A stretch of 64,000 nucleotides of DNA from Flavobacterium psychrophilum (GTDB lineage: Bacteria > Bacteroidota > Bacteroidia > Flavobacteriales > Flavobacteriaceae): contig CP012388.1 in NCBI GenBank assembly GCA_001708385.1, positions 3,782,001 to 3,846,000 of the forward strand. Reading direction: 5' to 3'. Position 1 is the stretch's first letter. Every line of letters starts with the position of its first letter. The notes beneath the pieces are model-generated. The model worked only from the letters and a program-made list of their open reading frames with translations. It was not told the origin of the DNA and ran no database searches. Made by a program: the position numbers and the translations under genes. Shown one piece after another: positions 16,721-27,375 of this stretch.

Positions 16721-18373
16721 ATGCTACAAACACTACACATAAAAAACTTTGCTCTTATAGAGCACTTACATATCGATTTTTCAGACAGGCTATCTACCAT
16801 AACGGGAGAAACAGGTGCCGGTAAATCTATTTTACTGGGTGCGCTTGGATTAGTAGTTGGTAATCGTGCCGATCTTACGTCGCTTAAAGATAAGGAGCAG
16901 AAATGTGTTGTTGAAGCACATTTTAATATTGCCGATTATCACCTCCAGGATTTTTTTGCTGAAAATGACCTGGACTATGAAGATGTAACTATTATCAGGA
17001 GGGAAATCTTGCCTTCGGGTAAATCGCGTGCTTTTGTAAACGACAGCCCAGTGAATTTACAGGAACTTCAGCAGCTGGGCACTTATCTTATAGATATTCA
17101 TTCGCAGCAGCAAACCCGCGAACTTTCTGATGAGCAATACCAGATACAAATACTTGACGCTGTAGCCGGAAACAGGCAAGAAGTTGTGAATTATAAGAAG
17201 CAGCTATCGGGTTACAAAGGCATTGTATCACAGCTAAAAAAAATACAGGAACAGAAAGATACTCTTGCCAAAGAGCAGGATTACAATGCTTTTCTTTTAC
17301 AGGAATTGCTATCGGCCAATTTGGTAGCCGGCGAGCAGGAAGAATTGGAAGGGGAACTTGAGAAACTTAGCAATGTTGAATTTATAAAGGAGTCTATCGG
17401 CAAAGCATTAGCTGTTGCTAACGAAGAGCAGATTGGTGTAATTCAGAATCTGAAGGAAATTAAAGCCTCTCTGCAAAAAATAAGCGGAATTTCTGCTGAA
17501 TATGCAGGTTTCTCTGAAAGGGTGTCAAGCCTGCTTATAGAGTTTGATGATGTTACTGATGAACTTTCGGCAACCTTTGACAAGCTTAGCAACGATCCTG
17601 AAAGACTGGAGCTGATCAACCAGAAATTACAGCTTATTTATACGCTTCAGAAAAAACACCAAGTTAGCACTGTAGAAGAGCTTATCGCTATTCAGGAAGC
17701 TTTAGACAATAAAGTTTTAATGGCCGATGAGCTTGACGGTACTATAGAAAAATTAACTGCTGACGCCGAAAAGGCTAAAAATGAGATTGATGCAACGGCA
17801 TTAAAAATTCATGATAAAAGAGCCAAAGCAATACCTGTTCTTACTGAAAAGATCACGATAATACTGGCGCAGTTAGGTATGCCTAATGCCAGGTTTAAAT
17901 TTGAAATTACGCTTAGCGACAGCTATCATAATAATGGTAAAGACGATATGAGCCTGTTATTCTCTGCTAATAAGGGTACCGACTTTGGGTTGCTTAAAAA
18001 AGTAGCTTCAGGAGGGGAGATGTCGCGTATTATGCTGGCTGTAAAAGCAGTATTAGCAGAATATTCTAAACTACCTACAATTATATTTGACGAAATTGAC
18101 ACTGGGGTTTCCGGAGAGATAGCCCACAAAATGGGTGATATAATGAAAGTAATGAGCCGTGGTATGCAGGTTTGGGCTATTACCCACTTACCACAAATAG
18201 CAGCCAAAGGCGACCAGCATTATAAAGTACTTAAATTTACCCAGGGTGAAACTACGGTTTCTGAACTTAGGAAACTTTCTCACGAAGAAAGAGTTAGGGA
18301 AGTTGCCGAGATGCTTTCAGGCAAAGACATCTCAGAGTCTGCACTTAAGCATGCGGAGGCGCTTCTCAATTAA
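16721..18373 (+). CDS. recN: DNA repair protein RecN
   Basis: RecN is an SMC-like ATPase that helps align and repair DNA double-strand breaks. The 550-residue product has Walker A at the start (GETGAGKSILLGAL, about 29-42), a long coiled-coil middle (about 150-370), the ABC signature VASGGEMSRIML and Walker B IIFDEIDTGVSG near residues 430-465. Length is standard. The gene has its own -7 box, separate from the bamD group. Confidence 0.96.
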   Translation: MLQTLHIKNFALIEHLHIDFSDRLSTITGETGAGKSILLGALGLVVGNRADLTSLKDKEQKCVVEAHFNIADYHLQDFFAENDLDYEDVTIIRREILPSGKSRAFVNDSPVNLQELQQLGTYLIDIHSQQQTRELSDEQYQIQILDAVAGNRQEVVNYKKQLSGYKGIVSQLKKIQEQKDTLAKEQDYNAFLLQELLSANLVAGEQEELEGELEKLSNVEFIKESIGKALAVANEEQIGVIQNLKEIKASLQKISGISAEYAGFSERVSSLLIEFDDVTDELSATFDKLSNDPERLELINQKLQLIYTLQKKHQVSTVEELIAIQEALDNKVLMADELDGTIEKLTADAEKAKNEIDATALKIHDKRAKAIPVLTEKITIILAQLGMPNARFKFEITLSDSYHNNGKDDMSLLFSANKGTDFGLLKKVASGGEMSRIMLAVKAVLAEYSKLPTIIFDEIDTGVSGEIAHKMGDIMKVMSRGMQVWAITHLPQIAAKGDQHYKVLKFTQGETTVSELRKLSHEERVREVAEMLSGKDISESALKHAEALLN

Positions 18374-18380
18374 AAAATAG

Positions 18381-18388
18381 TATATTTG
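18381..18388 (+). promoter_or_regulatory. Putative -7 promoter box of fabV
   Basis: TATATTTG, 48 bases before the chosen fabV ATG at 18437. Confidence 0.45.
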
Positions 18389-18436
18389 CCGCTAAATAAA
18401 ACAAACACACTTATACAGTAATTCCATTATTTGATT

Positions 18437-19630
18437 ATGATTATAGAACCAAGAATGAGAGGATTCATTTGCCTGACAGCCCACCCGGACGGAGCAGCGC
18501 AAAATGTAAAGCAACAAATAGAGTACGTTACATCTAAAGGAGCTATTAACGGTGCAAAAAAAGTACTGGTTATTGGTGCTTCTACCGGATTTGGACTTTC
18601 ATCAAGAATAACAAGCGCTTTTGGAAGCAATGCTTCTACAATTGGGGTGTTTTTTGAAAAACCGCCTACGGAAGGTAAAACAGCTTCTCCGGGATGGTAT
18701 AATTCTGCGGCTTTTGAAAAAGAAGCTCATGCAGCAGGACTTTATGCAAAAAGCGTTAATGGAGATGCTTTTTCTAAAGAAGTTAAAGAACAGGTAATAA
18801 ACCTTATCAAAGAAGATCTTGGTCAGATTGACTTAATTATATACAGCCTTGCTTCTCCGGTGCGTATGCATCCTGAAACCGGTGTGCTGCACCGTTCTAC
18901 ACTAAAACCAATAGGTCAGACATTTTCTAACAAAACAGTAGATTTCCATACAGGAAAAGTATCTGAGGTATCTATTGCTCCGGCTGTAGAAGAAGATATT
19001 GAAAACACTGTTACCGTGATGGGCGGTGAAGACTGGGCAATGTGGATTGATGCTTTAAAAGATGCAGGAGTACTTGCAGAAGGGGCACTTACAGTTGCTT
19101 ACTCTTATATAGGCCCATCATTAACTGAGGCTGTTTACAGAAAAGGTACTATTGGCCGTGCTAAAGATCATTTGGAGGCTACTGCTTTTGAAATTTCAGA
19201 CAAGTTAAAAGATATTAATGGTAAAGCTTATGTTTCTGTAAACAAAGCATTAGTTACTCAGGCAAGTTCTGCTATACCGGTCATTCCTCTTTACATATCA
19301 TTATTGTATAAAATAATGAAAGAAATGAATATCCATGAAGGTACTATCGAACAGATTCAGCGTCTGTACGCAGATAGGCTATATAGTGGAAATGAAGTGC
19401 CTTTAGATGAAAAAGGAAGGATAAGAATTGATGACTGGGAAATGCGCGAGGATGTTCAGGCTAAGGTAGCTGAACTATGGAAAGATGCAGATACGGATAA
19501 CCTTTCTGAAATTGGAGATCTTGAAGGATACAGAAAAGATTTTTATAATTTATTTGGATTTGATTACCCTGGCGTAGACTATAAGGCAGAGAGTAACGAA
19601 ATGGTTAACATTGAAAGTATAAAAGAGTAA
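18437..19630 (+). CDS. fabV: Enoyl-ACP/CoA reductase FabV
   Basis: FabV is the NADH-dependent reductase that completes each fatty-acid elongation cycle, an alternative to FabI. The 397-residue product opens with MIIEPRMRGFICLTAHP, the usual family start, so I place the start at ATG 18437, not the TTG at 18431. The nucleotide-binding glycines are in VIGASTGFGLSSR. The active-site Tyr and Lys lie in the YSYIGP ... YRKGTIGRAK region (about 224-245). The family is generally little affected by triclosan. A strong terminator follows. Confidence 0.95.
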   Translation: MIIEPRMRGFICLTAHPDGAAQNVKQQIEYVTSKGAINGAKKVLVIGASTGFGLSSRITSAFGSNASTIGVFFEKPPTEGKTASPGWYNSAAFEKEAHAAGLYAKSVNGDAFSKEVKEQVINLIKEDLGQIDLIIYSLASPVRMHPETGVLHRSTLKPIGQTFSNKTVDFHTGKVSEVSIAPAVEEDIENTVTVMGGEDWAMWIDALKDAGVLAEGALTVAYSYIGPSLTEAVYRKGTIGRAKDHLEATAFEISDKLKDINGKAYVSVNKALVTQASSAIPVIPLYISLLYKIMKEMNIHEGTIEQIQRLYADRLYSGNEVPLDEKGRIRIDDWEMREDVQAKVAELWKDADTDNLSEIGDLEGYRKDFYNLFGFDYPGVDYKAESNEMVNIESIKE

Positions 19631-19660
19631 TCATCATAATTTATAGTTTTATAACATTAA

Positions 19661-19690
19661 CAAAAAGCCCCTACAAGGGGCTTTTTGTTG
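19661..19690 (+). terminator. Terminator after fabV
   Basis: A perfect 12-bp stem (19661-19672 with 19676-19687), loop ACA, GC-rich in the middle, and a U-tract within the descending arm. Confidence 0.85.
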
Positions 19691-19902
19691 TTAGATTTTT
19701 AATAATACCTTAAAACGGGATTTTATTAAAAAATTATTTATTCTCTAAATTGGCTTCACAAAATAAAAGTTTTTGTTCGATAGAAGCTGAAAAGATATAA
19801 CAAATCAAAATTCTATATAAAAATGGTACTATTTAAAAGGGTGTTTTATAGCACTTATTTTAAATTTTATATTTTTATTAACTTTTAAATTATTAAGGAT
19901 AT

Positions 19903-22900
19903 ATGAAAAAAATTACTTTACTAATTACTATGATGTTATTTTTCGTCACCGGAAGTTTCGCACAGGCTTCGCTCTATACCTTTGCGCAATCTGCCGGAAC
20001 TTTTGTTCCTATTACAGGAGGAACACTTGTAACTTCTGCGACAGACTATACCCCTGTAATTGATGATTTCAGATCGACACTTTTAACATTTCCTACCCCC
20101 TTTGAATTTGGCGGTGTAAGCTATACAAATTTTTCAGTAACCAGTAATGGTCAGTTAGGCCTTGGTACTACTTTGGCATCAGCGGGAAATTACAGGGTTT
20201 TAAGTTCTAACACTGGTGGGAATGTTTTTTTTGCGCCTTTCTCTGTCGATCTTACTGCCGGTGCAAGCGGGCTTGCTGAGATCAGGTTTGAGCAGGTAGG
20301 TAACGAAATAGTTGTACAATGGCTTAATTTTAGGCGATATGATACATCAGAATCATTTAGCTTTCAGGTGAGATTAAACACAGTAACAAAAGAAATTAAA
20401 TTTGTGTATGATGGCACGCCTCCTTTTAGTGCAGAGACTTCTGATTATCCGCAGATCGGTATAAAAACGAGTAACAACGCCGGTAATGCTATTGCACTTA
20501 CGGTAGCTGCAGGTGGTTCATGGAATACGCCAACCGTTGTAAATACTACGGTAACCAATGGAAGTGTTGCGACATTAACAGATGCAACAGGTTTTACAAG
20601 TGGATTAACATACACATTTACTCCGCCCACAGGTTGTCCTCCGATTTTATCAGGTGGTGCTGCCAGCCCGGAAGCATTGTCGGCATGTTTAGGAAATGCT
20701 CCTGCGGCAATCAGCGTTTCGGGTAATGCTTATATTTATTCGGGAATTGCATACCAATGGCAACAATCAGCAATAACAACACCTGCAACATGGGTAAATG
20801 CTGTTGGGGGTGCAGGGGCTAACAGCCTATCTTACGTGCCACCTGTGTTTAACGGTACGGCGATACAATATAGATTAAAAATGACATGTGGAAATACAGA
20901 AGTATTTTCAACTCCTACAGTAGTAAGTACCCAATTAGCTCCAACTACGGCCGCATCGGCACTTACTTCATCCAATATATTTAATTACGGTTTTAGTACT
21001 TCATGGACTAATGGCAACGGAAATAGAAGGGTAGTTATAATAAGTCCAAATTCAATTACAGATCCGGCTGAAAGTGGACCTGCTTTTGAAGTAAACAATG
21101 TTTATGCCGGTTCAGGTCAGCAAATTGTATATGACGGAACAGGAAGTAGTGTTACCATTACAGGTTTAACCTGTGGTACCGCTTACAATGTTAAAGTATA
21201 TGAATATTTTCGTTGTGGTAGTACAAGTCCGTACAATAATCTGTACGCACCTGCGGGTACTACAAATGCTATTACTGTATCTACAGCTAGTATAGTAACC
21301 GCTCCACTACCCGTAGCAAATAATTTTACAGGATTTACAGGTACAAATTTAGGTACAGCAGTACCGGGATGGTATGAGTCGGCTGTATCTACACCTAATG
21401 GAAGTACTCCCGTACTTGCAGCCCCAGTTACTTTAAATTCTGCATGGACTGGCAGCGTTGCTTTTGCTAATACAGTTTCTGCCAAGATAAACCTCTTTGC
21501 CAGCAATAAGAACGAATGGATTATTAGTCCTAAGATAAATATAACGGCTGCATCGGGAATAAAGTTTAAAGCGGCCATTACAGCGGCTAACGGATCTGGT
21601 GCGCATGCAACTAAAATGGATGGTACTGATGATAAGGTTTATGTAATGATTTCTACAGATGGATGTGGGAGAACCTGGACGCCCCTGCATATATTTAGTG
21701 CAGCAAACACGACAACACTTACAAATGTATTACAGGATTTTACAGTCGCCATTCCTGAAACCTACGCGGGCCAAACAGTGCAAATTGCATTTGTTGCGAC
21801 AGACGGTACTGTTGACAATGATAATAACTATGATTTCCATATAGCAAACGTATTTATAGATGTAACGCCTCAGTGTGATACCCCTTCAGTTACTGCTGCA
21901 ACAAATGTTACTAAAAATTCAGCAACTATAAACTGGACAGAACCTGCTACAGGGACACCTACAGGATATGAATATATAGTTTCTACAACTGATACTTTGC
22001 CTACAGGTGTAGGTACTCCAGTTACAGGAACTATTACCAGTGCTAGTATTACTGCCCTGGCAAATGCTACGACATATTATGTTTTTGTGAGAACAGTATG
22101 TAATACTGATTTTAGTGACTGGTCTGTGGTAGGAACATTTGAAACTTTCTGCGATTATCAAGATCTTGCAGGAACAACTCCGGGCGAAAGATGTGGCGCA
22201 GGTACAGTAGATTTATCGGCGAATTCGCCGGGAGCTCTTTATTGGTTTACAGCTCAAACCGGCGGGGATTTTCTAGGTACAGGTACTACACTTACAACGC
22301 CCATTATACAGGAGACAACTAATTTTTATGTGAGTAGTACTTCTCCGGTTACAGGGAAGAATTTCGCTGTAGGTGAAGGTTTAGCTACATCTAATACAAA
22401 TGGAAATCCTTTTTATTCTAACTGGAGTAATATGCATACACAGCACCTAATATCTGCACAGGAGTTGATTGCAGCGGGTATTACAGCCGGACCTATCAAT
22501 TCAATTGCTCTTGATATAACATCGGCAGGTACGCTGCCTATGATAGATCTATCAATTAAGATAGGTGCAAGTACAGCGACTTCAATGACTGAATTTACAG
22601 ATAATACAGGTTTCGCGAATGCGTACGCCAGTGCGTCGTATATGCCTACGGTTGGCGTAAATACATTTACTTTTTCGACACCGTTTACATGGGACGGAAC
22701 ATCAAATATTGTAGTAGAGTTTTGTCATGGTAATCCTTCATCAGAATCTACCATGAGCAGGACAATTAAGATGGATCCTACAAGCTTTGTATCAACGGTA
22801 AAAGCTCACGTGGCTGATAATACAGCTGCTTCAGTTGTATGTGGAAACACATCAACTAGTCTGGCATCGCTTTCTTCAAGGCCGAAATTTATATTTAATG

Positions 22901-25623
22901 CAACCGGTGTATGTCTTTCACCACGCGTAGCTGTCGCTGCTGTTGTAAACACTCCACCTGCATTTACGCTTAGTGCAGATCCTGTAACTATTTGTGTAGG
23001 CGAGTCTACAGCACCTGTTACAGTCACAACAGGTGCTGCTGATTATACTGATTTCGTATGGACACCAAATACAGGTGTAAGCGGATCGGCTGATGCAGGA
23101 TGGATATTTAACCCTTCCGTAACTACGACATATACTTTTCAGGCGTCTTCAGCTACTTGTAATGCTGTCCCGGTGTCAGTCGTTGTTAACGTAAGCGACT
23201 TACCTACAGCAATAACGTTAGCAGATGCAAGTTACTGTTCAGGTTCAGTTTCAGCTTCTGTAGGATTGACTCCTTTTGGAGGAACAAATACAACTGTTCT
23301 GCTTACAGAGAACTTTAACGCTGCTACTAATAACTGGACAACCGTAAATAATTCTATAGGCGGTACACCTGCAAATGCTGCATGGACATTACAGCCAAAC
23401 GGGCATGTTTATTCAGGTAATGTTTTCCGTAGTAATGATAATTCTCAATTTTATATATCTAATAGTGATAAACAAGATGGTGGTGATACAGAAACAATCT
23501 TAACTTCGCCGGCATTCAGCACCGTTAATTATCAAGCGGTAACGGTTTCATTTTATCATGTTTTTTATGATCCATCTAGCGAAAGTGTCGGATCTGTTGA
23601 ATTCTCGTCTAACGGGACAGATTGGGTAGAATCCAACGCCTTTACGGGATCGACAGGTAGTTTTACGTCATTTGCTTTAGGAACTGCTATTGTACCTGCA
23701 AATTTAATGAACGAGCCTGTTGTTTATGTCCGATTTAGATATGTAGCACCATATACTTATCAATGGGCTATAGATAATGTAACTATATCAGGTCAGAAAA
23801 GTTATGGTTACACATGGTCTCCTGCTACAGGGTTGTATACAGATGCTGCGGCTACAACACCGTATGTGGCAGGTACAGCAGCTGCAAAAGTATATGCTAA
23901 GCCTATAGTAGAAACAGAATATACTATTACTGCTACTAATCCTGCCGGATGTATAAGCACTGCTACCGCTACGGTTTCACCAACTAGTACAGCTGCACCA
24001 ACGGTACAGGCTCCTGTACAAACGGTTTGTGACGCTGCTACGGTTGCTAATCTCGTTGCTACAGGTATAGGTATTAAATGGTATACGGAAGCAACTGGAG
24101 GCTTTTCTTTATCGCCATCAACATTGCTTACCAACGGTGCGGTTTATTACGGCACACAAACGGTAGAAGGGTGTGAAAGTTCAGAGAGGGTTGCTTTAAC
24201 TGCGAATATCGTTGTGGCTTCCGCGCCTGTCGTAACAGCTCCAACACAGGCCATATGTACTTCGGGTACGGTTGCTGATTTGGAAGCTGAAGGTACTGGT
24301 ATTAAATGGTATGCTGCCGCTACAGGCGGAACTGCTCTGGCTGAAGATATAGTTCTGGTAGATGGCACTATCTACTACGCGTCACAAACTTTAGATACAT
24401 GTGAAAGTTTAACAAGGACAGCGCTTACAGTTAGCATAACGTTAAACAGCGCTCCGACAGTGGATGCTCCGTCTCAAATATTTTGTAATGAAGGTACTAT
24501 AGCCGACTTGGTTGTTACGGGGACGCAAGTTCAATGGTATACAACTGAAACAGGGGGAACTGCGCTTGCAGAAGATGCAGCCCTTATTAACGGAACTACC
24601 TATTATGCTTCACAAACTATCAACGGATGCGAAAGTGTTACCAGAACTCCTAAAAGTGTAGTGTTTAATACTGTTACAGCTCCAACAGGCGATGAAGAAC
24701 AGGAATTTTGTGCTTCTGCTACACTTGCACAGCTTACTGCTACAGGTACAGGCGTAAAATGGTATAGTGATGCTACAGCAACAACTGTTCTGGCACCGGA
24801 TACAGCTCTTGTAAGCGGAACTACCTATTATGCTTCCCAAACAATAAATGATTGTGAGGGTGTTTCAAGATTAGGAGTACTTGTATTTATATATAATGTT
24901 GTTGCAGATGCTCCAGCAGACGTAGCCAGCTGTAATGAGTACGTTCTTCCTGAGCTGGAAAACGGAGGCTATTTTACACAACCAAATGGTGAAGGAACTG
25001 AAGTTGCTGCAGGTACTGTGGTTAGCGAGACTACAACATTCTACGTATATACTTCTGAAGGTAATAGTATCGTTTGTGATGATGAAAATTCATTTCAGGT
25101 TATTATAACATCTGTTCCGGCTCCCGGCGGAAATACTACGCAGACTATAAACGCTGCTACAGCTGATACTGCAACAATTGAGGATATTGAGATTATTCAG
25201 ATTTTAGGTAGTACAGTAACATGGTATGCTTCTCAGGAAGATGCTGAATCAGGAACCGATCCGCTTCCGGCTGGCACGCTACTTGAAGAAGGCGTCACTT
25301 ACTATGCAACACAAACGGTAGGCGAATGTACAAGTGCTGCAATATTAGCAGTAACGGTAGATATCGTTCTTGGTAGGGATAATTTTGATAGTAAAGCATT
25401 CACATATCATCCAAATCCGGTAACAGACATACTGAATATTTCTTACTCGTTTGAGATTACTTCGGTAACCGTTTACAATTTGTTAGGACAACAGGTTGTA
25501 AATAAAAAAACTAATGCTAATGAGGTTAAGATAGATATGTCGGGTCTTGCAGATGCTGCTTACATAGTAAATGTAGTCGCAGGCAACACGGCAAAAACAA
25601 TTAAAGTCATTAAAAAGCAATAG
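19903..25623 (+). CDS. Giant T9SS type A surface protein with Ig-like repeats
   Basis: A 1906-residue secreted protein. Residues 1-21 are a signal peptide. A beta-rich N-terminal domain follows, then a fibronectin type III domain (about 657-745) and a second module beginning LTENFNAATNNW (about 1140). From about 1364 come four consecutive ~78-residue Ig-like repeats, each with a Cys before (A/V)LAA-like residues, an IKWY or VKWY strand, a G-TYYASQT strand and a Cys-Glu; a diverged fifth is near 1745. The C-terminal ~80 residues (from YHPNPVTD to KTIKVIKK) are a T9SS type A sorting signal, cleaved as the protein is attached or released. It is probably an adhesin or matrix protein; the ligand is unknown. 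It is transcribed alone. Confidence 0.9.
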   Translation: MKKITLLITMMLFFVTGSFAQASLYTFAQSAGTFVPITGGTLVTSATDYTPVIDDFRSTLLTFPTPFEFGGVSYTNFSVTSNGQLGLGTTLASAGNYRVLSSNTGGNVFFAPFSVDLTAGASGLAEIRFEQVGNEIVVQWLNFRRYDTSESFSFQVRLNTVTKEIKFVYDGTPPFSAETSDYPQIGIKTSNNAGNAIALTVAAGGSWNTPTVVNTTVTNGSVATLTDATGFTSGLTYTFTPPTGCPPILSGGAASPEALSACLGNAPAAISVSGNAYIYSGIAYQWQQSAITTPATWVNAVGGAGANSLSYVPPVFNGTAIQYRLKMTCGNTEVFSTPTVVSTQLAPTTAASALTSSNIFNYGFSTSWTNGNGNRRVVIISPNSITDPAESGPAFEVNNVYAGSGQQIVYDGTGSSVTITGLTCGTAYNVKVYEYFRCGSTSPYNNLYAPAGTTNAITVSTASIVTAPLPVANNFTGFTGTNLGTAVPGWYESAVSTPNGSTPVLAAPVTLNSAWTGSVAFANTVSAKINLFASNKNEWIISPKINITAASGIKFKAAITAANGSGAHATKMDGTDDKVYVMISTDGCGRTWTPLHIFSAANTTTLTNVLQDFTVAIPETYAGQTVQIAFVATDGTVDNDNNYDFHIANVFIDVTPQCDTPSVTAATNVTKNSATINWTEPATGTPTGYEYIVSTTDTLPTGVGTPVTGTITSASITALANATTYYVFVRTVCNTDFSDWSVVGTFETFCDYQDLAGTTPGERCGAGTVDLSANSPGALYWFTAQTGGDFLGTGTTLTTPIIQETTNFYVSSTSPVTGKNFAVGEGLATSNTNGNPFYSNWSNMHTQHLISAQELIAAGITAGPINSIALDITSAGTLPMIDLSIKIGASTATSMTEFTDNTGFANAYASASYMPTVGVNTFTFSTPFTWDGTSNIVVEFCHGNPSSESTMSRTIKMDPTSFVSTVKAHVADNTAASVVCGNTSTSLASLSSRPKFIFNATGVCLSPRVAVAAVVNTPPAFTLSADPVTICVGESTAPVTVTTGAADYTDFVWTPNTGVSGSADAGWIFNPSVTTTYTFQASSATCNAVPVSVVVNVSDLPTAITLADASYCSGSVSASVGLTPFGGTNTTVLLTENFNAATNNWTTVNNSIGGTPANAAWTLQPNGHVYSGNVFRSNDNSQFYISNSDKQDGGDTETILTSPAFSTVNYQAVTVSFYHVFYDPSSESVGSVEFSSNGTDWVESNAFTGSTGSFTSFALGTAIVPANLMNEPVVYVRFRYVAPYTYQWAIDNVTISGQKSYGYTWSPATGLYTDAAATTPYVAGTAAAKVYAKPIVETEYTITATNPAGCISTATATVSPTSTAAPTVQAPVQTVCDAATVANLVATGIGIKWYTEATGGFSLSPSTLLTNGAVYYGTQTVEGCESSERVALTANIVVASAPVVTAPTQAICTSGTVADLEAEGTGIKWYAAATGGTALAEDIVLVDGTIYYASQTLDTCESLTRTALTVSITLNSAPTVDAPSQIFCNEGTIADLVVTGTQVQWYTTETGGTALAEDAALINGTTYYASQTINGCESVTRTPKSVVFNTVTAPTGDEEQEFCASATLAQLTATGTGVKWYSDATATTVLAPDTALVSGTTYYASQTINDCEGVSRLGVLVFIYNVVADAPADVASCNEYVLPELENGGYFTQPNGEGTEVAAGTVVSETTTFYVYTSEGNSIVCDDENSFQVIITSVPAPGGNTTQTINAATADTATIEDIEIIQILGSTVTWYASQEDAESGTDPLPAGTLLEEGVTYYATQTVGECTSAAILAVTVDIVLGRDNFDSKAFTYHPNPVTDILNISYSFEITSVTVYNLLGQQVVNKKTNANEVKIDMSGLADAAYIVNVVAGNTAKTIKVIKKQ

Positions 25624-25661
25624 TTGTATATAGCCCGTTAATAACCTTTCGGACTAAAATT

Positions 25662-25689
25662 AAAGCCACCATTTTTGGTGGCTTTTTTT
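25662..25689 (+). terminator. Terminator after the type A surface protein
   Basis: A 9-bp stem (AAAGCCACC at 25662-25670, GGTGGCTTT at 25677-25685) with a T-rich end. Confidence 0.8.
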
Positions 25690-25700
25690 ATTATAAACAG

Positions 25701-25708
25701 TAACTTTG
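25701..25708 (+). promoter_or_regulatory. Putative -7 box of the glycosyltransferase-coaE pair
   Basis: TAACTTTG, 16 bases before the ATG at 25725. A TTG lies 23 bases upstream but inside the terminator stem, so the -33 half is uncertain. Confidence 0.4.
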
Positions 25709-25724
25709 TTAAAAAATAAAACAA

Positions 25725-26720
25725 ATGTTTTTTTCCCTTATAATACCTGTATTCAACAGGCCGGATGAAGTGCAGGAACTCCTGGAAAGCCTGACAGTTC
25801 AGACTTTTAAAGAAGATTATGAAATTGTAATTATTGAAGACGGGTCTTCTATACCATGCAAGGATGTGGTAGATGCATACAGCAGCAAATTACATATTTC
25901 GTATTATTTTAAGCCAAATAGCGGACCGGGCGATTCGAGAAATTACGGCATGCGTATAGCAAAAGGCGATTACTTTATAATTTTGGATTCAGACTGTATC
26001 ATTCCGCTTGGGTATATGCAAAGCGTATCAGAAAACTTAAAGTCGTATTATGTTGACTGTTTTGGCGGGCCGGATGCTGCTCTCGACAGCTTTAGTGATG
26101 TGCAAAAGGCAATCAATTTTTCGATGACTTCTTTCCTCACTACGGGTGGAATTAGGGGTAAATCGGAAAAAATTGAAAAATTTCAACCAAGGAGTTTTAA
26201 TATGGGCTTGTCTAAAAAGGCATTTGAAGCTTCCGGAGGCTTTGGGCATATACATCCTGGGGAAGACCCCGACCTTTCTATCCGTCTTTGGAAAATGGGT
26301 TTTGAAACACGTTTATTTGCTACCTCATTTGTATATCACAAACGTAGAATTGACTGGGAAAAGTTTCACCGTCAGGTGAATAAGTTTGGAAAGGCAAGGC
26401 CAATTCTCGACGCATGGCATCCGGAATATAAGAAAATAACCTTTTTATTTCCGTCTCTCTTTATGATAGGAATAGTAGTATCAATAATTTTATTGTTAAT
26501 TAATGTACAATTCCCGATGTATCTATATATTTTGTACATAGTTTTACTCTTTGTTGTATCGTCTGTTCAAAATAAAAGCTTAAAGATTGGAGTACTATCG
26601 ATTATTGCAACATTTATCCAGTTTTACGGATATGGCATTGGCTATTTAAAGTCGTTTGTACTGGTACAAATTTTGAGGAAAGAACCAAAGGCAGCATTTC
26701 CGGAATTATTTTTTAAGTAA
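25725..26720 (+). CDS. Family 2 glycosyltransferase with membrane tail
   Basis: A 331-residue GT-A fold transferase. The nucleotide-sugar site is visible as SLIIPVFNRPDEV, EDGS, GPGDSRNYG and the metal-binding LDSDC (about residue 87). A GEDPDLSIRL motif near residue 185 supplies the catalytic acid region. Residues about 245-310 hold two or three membrane spans. It probably adds a sugar to a lipid-linked or surface glycan on the cytoplasmic side; donor and acceptor are unknown. The coaE ATG overlaps its stop (TAATG at 26718-26722). Confidence 0.9.
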   Translation: MFFSLIIPVFNRPDEVQELLESLTVQTFKEDYEIVIIEDGSSIPCKDVVDAYSSKLHISYYFKPNSGPGDSRNYGMRIAKGDYFIILDSDCIIPLGYMQSVSENLKSYYVDCFGGPDAALDSFSDVQKAINFSMTSFLTTGGIRGKSEKIEKFQPRSFNMGLSKKAFEASGGFGHIHPGEDPDLSIRLWKMGFETRLFATSFVYHKRRIDWEKFHRQVNKFGKARPILDAWHPEYKKITFLFPSLFMIGIVVSIILLLINVQFPMYLYILYIVLLFVVSSVQNKSLKIGVLSIIATFIQFYGYGIGYLKSFVLVQILRKEPKAAFPELFFK

Positions 26721-27310
26721 TGGCAAAAATCATAGGGCTTACAGGGGGTATCGGCAGTGGCAAAACTACCATTGCAAACTATTTTAAATCGTTAGGTATA
26801 CCGCTTTATATCGCTGATGACGAGGCAAAAGCTATTCTGTATACGCCTGAGGCAGTTGAAGAAGTAAGGAAAGTTTTTACAGAGGATGTGTTTACAGATG
26901 GCCTGCCGGATAGGGCAAAGCTGGCTGCTGTAGTATTTAGCAATCCGGATAAGTTGAAAGTGCTTAATGGCATTATTCATCCGAAGGTTGCAAAACATTT
27001 TACAGCATGGAAAAAGCAGTATGAAAACGAGAAATTTATAATGCGCGAAGCCGCCATACTTTTTGAAAGCGGGAGTTATAAAGACTGCGATAGTGTAATA
27101 CTGGTAACTGCGCCTGTCGAAATTAGGATGCAAAGAGTAATGCAACGTGACAAGGTAACAAGGGAAAAGGTGCTTGAGAGGATGAATAATCAATGGAGTG
27201 ATGAAAAAAAGGCTGCCCTGAGTAATTATATAATAACTAACATTAAACTTGAAGAGGCTAAAGAACAAGCGGTTGAAATTCTTAAAATTCTAAATAAAAT
27301 TGAAAATTAG
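26720..27310 (+). CDS. coaE: Dephospho-CoA kinase
   Basis: CoaE phosphorylates the 3'-hydroxyl of dephospho-CoA in the last step of CoA synthesis. The 196-residue product opens with the P-loop GLTGGIGSGKTT, followed by YIADDEAK and HPKVAKHF. The lid region carries RVMQRD. Length is typical. It is translationally coupled to the glycosyltransferase upstream, a pairing with no obvious metabolic meaning. Confidence 0.95.
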   Translation: MAKIIGLTGGIGSGKTTIANYFKSLGIPLYIADDEAKAILYTPEAVEEVRKVFTEDVFTDGLPDRAKLAAVVFSNPDKLKVLNGIIHPKVAKHFTAWKKQYENEKFIMREAAILFESGSYKDCDSVILVTAPVEIRMQRVMQRDKVTREKVLERMNNQWSDEKKAALSNYIITNIKLEEAKEQAVEILKILNKIEN

Positions 27311-27375
27311 GGGGTGCTGTTAATGTTTGGTTAATATTTTTTAGCTATAAATGTTAAAATGTTAATTTTGTAAGG

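Noticed and set aside
20445..22161. Several open frames antisense or out of frame within the type A surface gene
   Set aside because: All lie inside a single intact 1906-codon frame with clear domains.
24000..25000. Regular spacing of similar DNA blocks, checked as a CRISPR array
   Set aside because: The repeats are in frame, ~235 bases long and encode Ig-like domains; there are no short unique spacers.
26718..26722. TAATG overlap considered as a frameshift joining the glycosyltransferase and coaE
   Set aside because: Both proteins are complete with normal starts and ends; this is ordinary translational coupling.
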